DNA from: Crinalium sp049646245
GTDB taxonomy: Bacteria > Cyanobacteriota > Cyanobacteriia > Cyanobacteriales > PCC-9333
Reading direction: 5' to 3'
NCBI GenBank assembly: GCA_049646245.1
Contig: JBARVL010000174.1
Span: 1 to 22,369 of the forward strand
Length of the DNA stretch: 22,369 nucleotides
Shown: one piece after another, positions 6,663 to 14,817 of the stretch
How the letters are laid out: every line of letters begins with the position of its first letter
How positions within the stretch are numbered: the stretch's first letter is position 1
Notes under the pieces: model-generated
What the model was told of the DNA's origin: nothing
The model's database searches: none
The model's input: the letters and a program-made list of their open reading frames with translations, nothing else
Made by a program: the position numbers and the translations under genes

Positions 6663-9600
6663 ATGGATTATCAAAGATTTATTCAGCAGCTACCAGCATT
6701 GTACGAGCATTGGGGACGCGCATCAGCACACCCTCACTCCCAAGTATTTACGCAAGTACTGGCGCAAATTCCCGATCTCACCTCCACTAGCATCATGCAG
6801 TTGCTCAACTACGCTGTTGAGTGCATGGCGGCAGAGGAAGTTTACTGTCAAATAGACGGAATCACCGCCGCCAGTATTATTGGCACAGTGATTAATCATC
6901 CCCAAGCAATTGCATATCTAGTTGCACAATCAACAGAGCAACTTCAATTACAGCAACCACAAACATTAGAACAACTCACAACAGCCGTCAGCTTGTATAA
7001 TTTAGACGAGCAAGTAATTTTTATTCAACAAGAGTTTGAAGAATTTTTCTGTGATTTAAGACAAGTTGCCACAGAAACTAAAATCGGAGTGTATGTCTAT
7101 GCAGGCGCTCACGATTATCGCTCTCAACTGTTGGCACTACAGCTAGTCAAACCATTTTTAGCACAAACAGCGTTAATCATTGCTTTTGGTAGTAAATACA
7201 GTACAGCACAACAAGCCCATTGGGATTTTTTAGCCACGACACCACAAGCGCAATTGTTACTAAATTTACCTGCAACTGTAAATGGTACTTGGGATGAAGG
7301 TGTGCAGATTTTTAGTTGGGATGTTGCACAGCAAAATATTTATGATTGGTCAACTTTAACAGCTAATTTTCGTTCAGATCTAGTAATTCAATTTCTCAAA
7401 AATAACGCTCAACAGTTATTACAAACTGTACCGGAAATGCTTGCAACTTTAGAGCCAAAAGCTTTACAACTTGAAAGAAAGCAACAAATCGTCGCCGCCG
7501 CCGACATTTATCAGCAAATACTTAAACTACAGCACAATCACCCCAGTGCTTATTATTCGTTGGGGATGATTAATTTTCAAATGCAGCGCTACGAGCAGGC
7601 GCACTTGATGCTATTGAATTGTCTTAGTATTGATGACTCTGAAGGTAATTACCATTATAGTCTAGGTTTAATTTTAGAAAAGCTTGGGTTAATTGAGCAA
7701 GCAGTTAATGCTTATCAAACTGCTATTACACTTAATCCTGAGTTAGTTAATGTTTATAATGATTTAGGTAATCTTCTTTGTAGAATAGATCAAACTGATG
7801 AAGCTGAGTTAATTTATCGCCAGGCAATAGCAGTTCACCCTGCTCATTTTGGAAGTTATCTAAATTTAGGCAATCTATTGATGTCAAAACATCAAATAGA
7901 TGCAGCTATTGCTTATTATGAAAAGTCTTTAGAGTTCTCTTCCTTTAATCCTGATATATTACATAACTTAGGAGTAGCTTTTGCTACCAAGAATGAAGTA
8001 GCAAAATCACATATTTATTTAGGTCAATCTGCTTATGGGCAGGGAAAATATAAAGAAGCAATTTTCCATTATCAAAGCTTTTTGAAACATCAGAACGGAG
8101 ATATCTATATTTATATTAATTTAGTTAATTGCTATAAAGAACTACAGGAAGATGAAGCAGCAGTACAAGTGTATGAATCTGCTATTAAACAGCATCCTTA
8201 CTCAGCAGAACTATACGTCTATTTTATCATAGATTTGCAGAATTTTGGCAAAGTTGAAAAAGCTATAGAAGTAGGTGAAGCAGCAATTAAAATATTGCCT
8301 GAAGAGATTAGTTTACGTCTTGAAAATGCTCGATTAATGCCCATACTTTATGAACAAGCTCAAGAAATTGACTTCTATAGAATTAGGTTTACTAATTTTC
8401 TTAAAAAAACTATCCAAACAACAAAATTAACTACGGCATCGGAAATTGAGAAAGCTTTTAATGCTATTAGTATTAGAACCAATTTTTTCTTAAGTTATCA
8501 AGGTAAAAATGATGTGGAGCTACAAAGCTTATATGGTAATTTTGTTCATCGAATTATGGTAGCTAAGTATGTAAACTTAATTAAACAATTGACTAAGCAG
8601 CCCTTAGTTGCAGATAAAAAAGTTCGTGTAGGTTATGTTTCTTCGCATTTCCGAAATCATACTGTAGGTAAACTGACACTAGGTTGGCTAAAAAATCATC
8701 ATCAAGAAAACTTTGAAATATACTGCTACTACCTTGAAAATAAGCAAGATAGCACAACTCAACAGTTTCGATTTTATAGTGATGTGTTTTATCAGTCTAA
8801 TTTAGAAGAAATATGTCAGCAAATTATAGCTGATAAATTACATATAATAGTTTACACAGATATAGGTATGAAGCCAGCACCAACTTTAATGGCTGGATTA
8901 AGGCTTGCACCTATACAATGTACGTTTTGGGGACATCCAGTTACTTCTGGTTCACCAACGATGGATTACTACTTATCGAGTGAATTAATGGAGCCAGAAA
9001 ATGCTCAAAAACATTATTCTGAGAAATTAATTTTACTGCCTAATTTAGGAATTTGTTACTCTAAGCCAGAATTGCCTAAACAACTGAAACAGCGAGCAGA
9101 ATTTCAGCTAAAGGAAAATGATATTGTTTATTTGTCTTGTCAGTCACTTTATAAATATTTACCACAGTATGATTATATATTTCCCCAAATTGCCCAACAC
9201 GTGCAGCGTGCAAAGTTTGTATTTATCAGTTCTCATATAAGTAAATCTATTACGAAGAAATTGCAACAGCGTTTGCAAAAAGTTTTTGCTAATTTTGGAA
9301 TGAATAGTGAAGACTATTGCGTGATATTATCCAGGTTAATTGATCACAGAGATTATTTAAATTTAAATTTATTATCAGATATATATTTAGATACCTTGGA
9401 ATGGTCGGGCGGGAATACTACACTAGAGGCGATCGCCTGCAATTTACCGATTGTTACTTGTCCAGGGGAATTTATGCGAGGTCGTCACTCCTACGCCATA
9501 TTAAAAATGTTAGGAGTGACAGAAACAATTGCAAAAGATGAAGCAGAATATATTCAAATTGCTGTCAAACTAGGTTTAGAGCAATCTTGGAGAGAAACTA

Positions 9601-9707
9601 TTGTAGATAAAATTAAGCAAAACCAAGACCGCGTGTATGAAGATCAAACTTGTGTACAAGCACTAGAAACATTTTATCAGCGCGTTGTCCAAGAACATCA
9701 AGCATAA
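6663..9707 (+). CDS. methyltransferase-like / TPR / GT41-like glycosyltransferase, paralogue A
   Basis: The 1014-residue product has three parts. Residues about 40-240 match the methyltransferase-like head of paralogue B (9742-12789), but motif I is ruined: Q63-I-D65-G-I-T-A69 stands where B has E63-I-G65-C-F-Q-G69, and Ala88 replaces B's Asp88. This head probably does not bind SAM. About 265-545 are TPR repeats (for example YYSLGMINFQMQRYEQA and VYNDLGNLLCRIDQTDEA). About 640-1005 are GT41-like: GYVSSHFRNHTVGK with His666 at the OGT active-site position, LHIIV, APIQCTFWGHPVTSG, Lys831 in SLYKYLP, and LDTLEWSGGNTTLE followed by LPIVTCPGE. The glycosyltransferase part looks intact. There is no signal peptide, so it should act in the cytoplasm on protein acceptors held by the TPR. 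ATG 6663 is supported by the matching N-terminus in paralogue B, which starts 34 bp after this gene ends. Confidence 0.85.
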   Translation: MDYQRFIQQLPALYEHWGRASAHPHSQVFTQVLAQIPDLTSTSIMQLLNYAVECMAAEEVYCQIDGITAASIIGTVINHPQAIAYLVAQSTEQLQLQQPQTLEQLTTAVSLYNLDEQVIFIQQEFEEFFCDLRQVATETKIGVYVYAGAHDYRSQLLALQLVKPFLAQTALIIAFGSKYSTAQQAHWDFLATTPQAQLLLNLPATVNGTWDEGVQIFSWDVAQQNIYDWSTLTANFRSDLVIQFLKNNAQQLLQTVPEMLATLEPKALQLERKQQIVAAADIYQQILKLQHNHPSAYYSLGMINFQMQRYEQAHLMLLNCLSIDDSEGNYHYSLGLILEKLGLIEQAVNAYQTAITLNPELVNVYNDLGNLLCRIDQTDEAELIYRQAIAVHPAHFGSYLNLGNLLMSKHQIDAAIAYYEKSLEFSSFNPDILHNLGVAFATKNEVAKSHIYLGQSAYGQGKYKEAIFHYQSFLKHQNGDIYIYINLVNCYKELQEDEAAVQVYESAIKQHPYSAELYVYFIIDLQNFGKVEKAIEVGEAAIKILPEEISLRLENARLMPILYEQAQEIDFYRIRFTNFLKKTIQTTKLTTASEIEKAFNAISIRTNFFLSYQGKNDVELQSLYGNFVHRIMVAKYVNLIKQLTKQPLVADKKVRVGYVSSHFRNHTVGKLTLGWLKNHHQENFEIYCYYLENKQDSTTQQFRFYSDVFYQSNLEEICQQIIADKLHIIVYTDIGMKPAPTLMAGLRLAPIQCTFWGHPVTSGSPTMDYYLSSELMEPENAQKHYSEKLILLPNLGICYSKPELPKQLKQRAEFQLKENDIVYLSCQSLYKYLPQYDYIFPQIAQHVQRAKFVFISSHISKSITKKLQQRLQKVFANFGMNSEDYCVILSRLIDHRDYLNLNLLSDIYLDTLEWSGGNTTLEAIACNLPIVTCPGEFMRGRHSYAILKMLGVTETIAKDEAEYIQIAVKLGLEQSWRETIVDKIKQNQDRVYEDQTCVQALETFYQRVVQEHQA

Positions 9708-9741
9708 ATTATCTCCTTTACTAATATAAAAAGCCTTACAC

Positions 9742-12700
9742 ATGAACTATCAAACTTTTATTCAGCATCTACCAAAATTATATGAAAATTGGGGTAAATC
9801 CTCGGTTCGTCCACACTCTCAACAGTTTGAGTTAGTACTTCAGCAAGTACAAGGAATGACTACAGCAAATGTCATGCAATTACTTAATTTGGCTGTAGAG
9901 TGTATGGGACTAGATGAAGTTTACTGTGAAATTGGCTGCTTTCAAGGAGCAACCTTGATCGGCGCACTCCTCAACCACCCTACAAAGATAGGGTATGCAG
10001 TAGATAATTTTTCAGAATTTGATGATGGACAAAATTTTGAACTGTTTAGTAGAAATTTATCTTTGTTTAACTTAGAAGAGCAAGTAATTTTTTGTAATCA
10101 AAGTTTTGAAGAATTTTTTTTCGATTTAAGAACGCTCAATCCTGATCAGAAAATCGGAGTATATTTTTATAATGGTGCTAATGACTATAGATCTCAGCTA
10201 TTAGAATTGCTGTTAGTAAAACCTTTTCTGGCAGAGCAAGCTTTGATTATTATTAATAATACAAATTCAAGTAGTGTACAGCAAGCTAACTGGGATTTTA
10301 TGGCTGCTCATTGTGAGTTTCAACTATTACTAGACTTTCCTACTCCTCAAGATCATCACCATACATTTTGGAATGGTCTTCAGGTTTTTAGTTGGGATAT
10401 AAATCAAGAGTCTGTTTATGAGTGGTCAAACTTCAGCAAAACTTTTCGTAATCAGCCTTTAATTAATGCCGTAGAGGACTTTAATCTTGCATTTGAGTTT
10501 GAAATTAAAAAGCAAAAATTACAATCACTGACTAAGGAAGCACTAACATTAGAATTTTCAAATCAGTTTGCAGCAGCAGAGCAAAAATATCAGGAAGTTT
10601 TACAGTGGGATAGAAATAATGCTAGTGGGTATCACAATCTTGGTATGTTTTACTACAGCCGTCAGCAGTACCAAGATGCACTACCTATTTTAGTGAAGTC
10701 TTTAGAACTTGCTCCTGATAATGATACCAGCTATTACAGTTTAGGTTTGGTGCTGGAGAAACTAAATTTGGATTCTCAAGCCATTGCAGCTTATGAACAA
10801 GCAATTGCTCTTAATCCACAGTTAGTTGATGCTTATAACAATCTAGGAAATATACTTACTAAACTAGGGAAGCTTGCCGAAGCAGAAGTAATTTACCGTC
10901 AAGCAACAACAGCTAATCCTAATCATTTTGGCGGTTATTTAAATTTAGGAAATCTTTTAGTTTTACAAAAGCGGATCGCTCAAGCAATTGATGCTTATCA
11001 AAAAGCACTTGAGTTAAAACCTCGTGATCCTGATATTATTTTTAATTTAGCAATGGCTTTTTCTGCTAATGGTGATCAAGCAAAATATCATCTTTACTAC
11101 GGTTATGCTGCTTATCGTCAAAACAAATATGAAGAGGCTATTAATTATTTTCATAAATATTTGGAGCAAGAAAAGGGAGAGGGGAAATTATATTTAGATT
11201 TGAGTAAATGTTATATACAGTTAAACCAAACAGAAGTAGCAATAAAAATTTACAAACAAGGGATTAAAGCATATCCAAATGAATTAGCGATTTATTTAAT
11301 GTTAATGCTGGCTTTGCAGCAAACAAATCGTATTCAGGAGGCTATTTCAACGGCGAATCAAGCAGAAGATATCTTTCCTAATAATTCGATCCTTCAATTT
11401 GAAAAGCAACGTTTATTTCCCATAATATATGAAGACTTTAATGATATTGAGGTTTACAGGGAACGTTTTTTTCAAGGATTAGACTTATGGATAAAAAATA
11501 CATCTTTAGATTTGCCAGAATCGAAGGATAATGCTTTAAAAAGTATAGCATTTCAAACCAACGTTTTATTACAGTACCAAAGTAAAAATGATCTACAACT
11601 ACACATGAAATATGGAGGGATTGTACATCAAGTAATGGCTGATACCTATCCACAATGGGTGCAGCCTAGAAAAATGCCAAATATTGATAAAATTAGGATT
11701 GGATATATATCAGGTCAGATGTATAATACTGTAGTTGGAAAACTTACGTTAGGATGGTTACAAAAACACAATCGCGAGCAATTTGAAATTTATTCTTATT
11801 ATATTTATCCTCTGAAAGATTCAAAAACTCAGCAATTTCAAGTTTATAGTGATGTTTTTCATCATATCCCCGAAGATTTAGAAGCAGTATGCCACCAAAT
11901 TATTGATGATCAATTACATATACTGTGCTTTCTAGAACTAGGAATGAATCCCTTACTTACACAAATAGCGAGTTTGCGGCTTGCGCCATTACAATGTACT
12001 GCTTGGGGAAACCCAACAACTTCAGGTTTACCTACTATAGATTACTTTCTATCTAGCGATCAAATAGAGCCAGAAAATGCTCAAGAGCATTATTCAGAAA
12101 AATTAATTAGGTTACCGAACTTAGGATTTCCATATCCTAAACCAGTCTTGCCAGCAGTAAGTAAAAAACGTAGTGAGTTTCAGCTTCGTGATGATGCTGT
12201 AGTGTATTTATGTTCTCAATCTTTCCAAAAGTATTTACCGCAATATGATTATATATTTCCAGCAATTGCTCAACGTGTTTCTGAAGCACAGTTGATCTTT
12301 ATAGCTGGCAATATAAGTAAGTCAATCACTGAAAAATTTCAATTACGCCTGCAAAAAGCTTTTGCTAGTTTTGGAATGAATAGTGAGGAATATTGTATAG
12401 TCTTGCCGAACGTACTTAGCTATGATGACTTTTTAAATTTAAATTTAGTTTCCGATATCTTTTTAGATACATTCGGTTGGTCAGGTGCTATTACCACCTT
12501 GGATGCGATCGCTTGTAGTTTGCCCGTAGTTACCTGTCCTGGTGAGTTGATGCGCGGTCGTCAATCATTTGGGATGTTAAAAATGATAGGTGTTACAGAA
12601 ACAATTGCTCAAAATGAAGAGGGATATATTGAAATTGCTGTCAAATTAGGTTTAGATCAAGAGTGGCGCGCAAGTATTGCTAATAAAATTAAGCAAAACC

Positions 12701-12789
12701 AAGACCGCGTTTATGAAGATTCAACTTGTGTAGAAGCACTGGAGGAATTTTATCAGCGTCTTGTACAGGAACATCAAAACAAAGAATAA
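9742..12789 (+). CDS. methyltransferase-like / TPR / GT41-like protein, paralogue B lacking the conserved His
   Basis: This 1015-residue tandem paralogue of the gene at 6663 has the same three-part plan. The head keeps a good SAM motif I (E63-I-G-C-F-Q-G69) and the acidic residue Asp88 in VDNF. However, the later motif is YNGAN instead of YIDGSH, and the acidic pair that ends such domains is replaced by Asn-Asn, so methyl transfer is doubtful. TPR repeats fill about 270-560. The GT41-like tail (about 640-1010) has GYISGQMYNTVVGK: Thr663 replaces the histidine that aligns with the OGT active site and is kept in paralogue A (His666) and in the gene at 1032-3200 (His374). Lys830 and the TTLDA nucleotide loop remain. 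It may therefore be a regulatory or acceptor-binding partner of paralogue A, or use altered chemistry. ATG 9742 is probably translated from the same mRNA as A. Confidence 0.85.
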   Translation: MNYQTFIQHLPKLYENWGKSSVRPHSQQFELVLQQVQGMTTANVMQLLNLAVECMGLDEVYCEIGCFQGATLIGALLNHPTKIGYAVDNFSEFDDGQNFELFSRNLSLFNLEEQVIFCNQSFEEFFFDLRTLNPDQKIGVYFYNGANDYRSQLLELLLVKPFLAEQALIIINNTNSSSVQQANWDFMAAHCEFQLLLDFPTPQDHHHTFWNGLQVFSWDINQESVYEWSNFSKTFRNQPLINAVEDFNLAFEFEIKKQKLQSLTKEALTLEFSNQFAAAEQKYQEVLQWDRNNASGYHNLGMFYYSRQQYQDALPILVKSLELAPDNDTSYYSLGLVLEKLNLDSQAIAAYEQAIALNPQLVDAYNNLGNILTKLGKLAEAEVIYRQATTANPNHFGGYLNLGNLLVLQKRIAQAIDAYQKALELKPRDPDIIFNLAMAFSANGDQAKYHLYYGYAAYRQNKYEEAINYFHKYLEQEKGEGKLYLDLSKCYIQLNQTEVAIKIYKQGIKAYPNELAIYLMLMLALQQTNRIQEAISTANQAEDIFPNNSILQFEKQRLFPIIYEDFNDIEVYRERFFQGLDLWIKNTSLDLPESKDNALKSIAFQTNVLLQYQSKNDLQLHMKYGGIVHQVMADTYPQWVQPRKMPNIDKIRIGYISGQMYNTVVGKLTLGWLQKHNREQFEIYSYYIYPLKDSKTQQFQVYSDVFHHIPEDLEAVCHQIIDDQLHILCFLELGMNPLLTQIASLRLAPLQCTAWGNPTTSGLPTIDYFLSSDQIEPENAQEHYSEKLIRLPNLGFPYPKPVLPAVSKKRSEFQLRDDAVVYLCSQSFQKYLPQYDYIFPAIAQRVSEAQLIFIAGNISKSITEKFQLRLQKAFASFGMNSEEYCIVLPNVLSYDDFLNLNLVSDIFLDTFGWSGAITTLDAIACSLPVVTCPGELMRGRQSFGMLKMIGVTETIAQNEEGYIEIAVKLGLDQEWRASIANKIKQNQDRVYEDSTCVEALEEFYQRLVQEHQNKE

Positions 12790-12860
12790 TTATTAATTCA
12801 CCCAAAACTGAAGTTAGGGCTATTTGCCATAATTCCAGGCATGGGGCTTGCATTCTTGAA

Positions 12861-12898
12861 TTGATAATTGATAATTTGATAATTGATAATTTGATAAT
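12861..12898. repeat. 15-bp AT-rich tandem repeat upstream of the ROK gene
   Basis: The unit TTGATAATTGATAAT is present twice in full (12861-12875 and 12876-12890), followed by a partial third copy. It ends 7 bp before the chosen start of the ROK gene, in its leader, so copy-number change would alter the spacing upstream of that gene. A loosely similar sequence lies at 5811-5845. Confidence 0.7.
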
Positions 12899-12905
12899 CG
12901 AGATC

Positions 12906-13799
12906 GTGAGAAATTCTGAAGTAATTGGGATTGACTTAGGCGGAACAGCAATTAAATTAGGACGCTTTCTTGAAGATGGTACTTGCTTGCAGTCAAAAAG
13001 TGTGCCAACACCGCAACCTGCCACACCGACAGCCGTTGTGGATGCGATGGTAGAGGCGATCGCATCCTTGGGGACAGAAAGTGCTAGAGCGATCGGCGTT
13101 GGTACTCCAGGTCCCGTCGATGCTACTGGTAGAATTGCTCAAGTAGCTATTAACTTAGCAGGTTGGCATGATGTTCCCCTAGCTGACTGGCTAGAAGAAA
13201 AAACAAATTTACCAACCATTCTCGCCAACGATGCTAACTGTGCAGGTTTAGGAGAAGCTTGGTTAGGCTCTGGGCGCAAATTCCGTAATCTCATATTACT
13301 CACATTAGGCACTGGCGTAGGTGGTGCAATTATCCTTGATGGCAAATTATTTACAGGACATCAAGGCGCAGCAGGTGAACTAGGGTTAATTACTTTGTAT
13401 CCAGATGGCGCACCGTGTAATAGTGGTAATCAAGGCTCTTTAGAACAGTACGCTTCAGTTCAGGCAATTCGACGCATCACAGGAAAAGAACCAGATAAGC
13501 TAGGTGAAGCTGCTGCATCAGGTGACGCTGAAGCAATAGCGTTTTGGATAAGTTACGGACAGAATTTAGGAATTGGGTTAGCTAGTCTAATTTACGTCCT
13601 AACTCCAGAAGCAATTATAATTGGTGGTGGCGTGAGTGCAAGTGCAGAATTTTTCTTCCCTTCTGCATTAGCAGAAATAGAAAAACGGGTGCTTCCAAGT
13701 TCTCGAGCTGGACTACAGCTATTAAGGGCAGAATTAGGTAATCAAGCTGGTATGGTTGGTGCTGCTAAATTGGCATTGCAGATAGCCGCGTCCATTTAA
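12906..13799 (+). CDS. ROK family sugar kinase (probable glucokinase)
   Basis: The 297-residue product has the ROK kinase fold. The N-terminal phosphate loop is IGIDLGGTAIKLG, the catalytic Asp is in LANDANCAG (Asp109), the second phosphate motif is LGTGVGGAIILDG, and an adenosine motif IIIGGGVS follows. It probably phosphorylates glucose or a related hexose with ATP in the cytoplasm. The ROK zinc site (His plus three Cys, typically GH then CxCGxxGC) is reduced to GELGLITL and CNSGNQGS, so only one cysteine remains and zinc is unlikely to be bound. The frame is open further upstream, but that part overlaps the previous gene and encodes the AT-rich repeat, so GTG 12906, just before the conserved domain, is chosen. 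The Shine-Dalgarno sequence is weak. It may supply sugar phosphates for glycan precursors, but proximity is the only evidence. Confidence 0.82.
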   Translation: MRNSEVIGIDLGGTAIKLGRFLEDGTCLQSKSVPTPQPATPTAVVDAMVEAIASLGTESARAIGVGTPGPVDATGRIAQVAINLAGWHDVPLADWLEEKTNLPTILANDANCAGLGEAWLGSGRKFRNLILLTLGTGVGGAIILDGKLFTGHQGAAGELGLITLYPDGAPCNSGNQGSLEQYASVQAIRRITGKEPDKLGEAAASGDAEAIAFWISYGQNLGIGLASLIYVLTPEAIIIGGGVSASAEFFFPSALAEIEKRVLPSSRAGLQLLRAELGNQAGMVGAAKLALQIAASI

Positions 13800-13834
13800 T
13801 ACAGACACATCTGAAATTTTTTCTAGCTTTAGTG

Positions 13835-14605
13835 TCAACGCTTTAAAACTAAACCCTGACCTGTAGGTAACTCAAGGATTTTATAACCCCTATCCTGCAT
13901 AAACTTTATTTCTGCCAAAGTTTGACCTCGATACCCACTCCAGCCAAAGTCATCTAAGATAATCATCCCTCCTGGTACTACTTTATCAAATAGATGTTCT
14001 AACGCTAAAATTTCAGCCTGAGCGGAGTTCATATCAATGTGAAAATACGAAATTTTTTCTGGCACTGCTTCTGTAAAAGAGTAGGGAACAATGCCTTTAA
14101 CAATTCTTACATTAGGATAAATTGAAAAAATATTTTGTACGTAAGCAAACAGTTCTTCGCTATTATAATTAGTTTTATAAACACTATGTCCGGCTCTTTC
14201 CTCTTCCGTAGAAGTTTCTTCAGGTAAACCAGAAAAAGTGTCATACAAATAAAAATTTTTGGGGATATTTTCAAAATCTAAATATTTGCAAATAACTGCT
14301 GATGAAAAGCCTCTAAGTACGCCACATTCAACAAAATCACCTTCTAGGTGCAAAACATGACTAGCAGCCCAAGTTAGCACATGAAGTCTCCATGCCAAGC
14401 TTTTTTCTTGGTCAGTTTGAGCAGTTGCCTTAAAACTCTTAGAAAATTTCTCATCATACCAGAAAGATAAGTTTTTAGCAATTGCAATCAGCATATCTGC
14501 TGCAAAAACATTACCTTCATAAATGTTTATGATCGAGTTGAGAGACTCATTAAACTTTTCCACGTTTTCTTCGGAAATACCATAAAACATCTTTGTTACA
14601 CCCAT
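13835..14605 (-). CDS. TylF/MycF-type class I methyltransferase
   Basis: The 256-residue product resembles macrocin O-methyltransferase (TylF) family proteins, which methylate sugar hydroxyls using SAM and a divalent metal. Motif I is E93-C-G-V-L-R-G99, the ribose-binding acid is Asp122 in YDTFSGLPEE, a metal-type acid is Asp191 in FHIDMN, and IILDDFGW (Asp218, Asp219) completes the set. All the expected acids are present, so it is likely active, with a sugar on a glycan or glycoprotein as the natural guess for acceptor. ATG 14605 is used; an in-frame ATG at 14590 is also possible, and neither has a clear Shine-Dalgarno sequence. The gene converges on the ROK kinase (35-bp gap) and diverges from the TPR-GH68-like gene at 14818. 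Confidence 0.83.
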   Translation of the reverse strand: MGVTKMFYGISEENVEKFNESLNSIINIYEGNVFAADMLIAIAKNLSFWYDEKFSKSFKATAQTDQEKSLAWRLHVLTWAASHVLHLEGDFVECGVLRGFSSAVICKYLDFENIPKNFYLYDTFSGLPEETSTEEERAGHSVYKTNYNSEELFAYVQNIFSIYPNVRIVKGIVPYSFTEAVPEKISYFHIDMNSAQAEILALEHLFDKVVPGGMIILDDFGWSGYRGQTLAEIKFMQDRGYKILELPTGQGLVLKR

Positions 14606-14702
14606 AATTAACTATTAAATAGTATAATATATTTTAGTTTAGATAAATATAGGGATTAAAAATGCTCTTTTGTGCTTAAAGTTGAAAAGAGTTAGATCAT
14701 AT

Positions 14703-14732
14703 TTGGTTGGATCATAAAAATATCTGTATAAT
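14703..14732 (+). promoter_or_regulatory. candidate promoter of the TPR-GH68-like gene
   Basis: TTGGTT (14703-14708) and a perfect TATAAT (14727-14732) are 18 bp apart in the AT-rich 212-bp divergent spacer. The start site would fall near 14739, giving a leader of about 80 nt before ATG 14818. Confidence 0.4.
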
Positions 14733-14817
14733 TTGGGATTTAATTTAGTATTACAATTAGCTAAAATAAACAATAAATATTATTCGTAAAATTCTTTGTA
14801 ACTACTAATATAACTAT

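Noticed and set aside
6586..6855. 89-codon plus-strand frame overlapping the start of paralogue A
   Set aside because: The overlapping frame at 6663 is supported by a close paralogue; this one has no domain and no conserved counterpart at 9742.
12726..12905. N-terminal extension of the ROK kinase overlapping the previous gene
   Set aside because: It encodes the TTGATAAT repeat and overlaps the end of paralogue B in another frame; the conserved kinase domain starts just after GTG 12906.
12689..13024. 111-codon minus-strand frame across the B-ROK junction
   Set aside because: It is antisense to two well-supported genes and passes through the tandem repeat.
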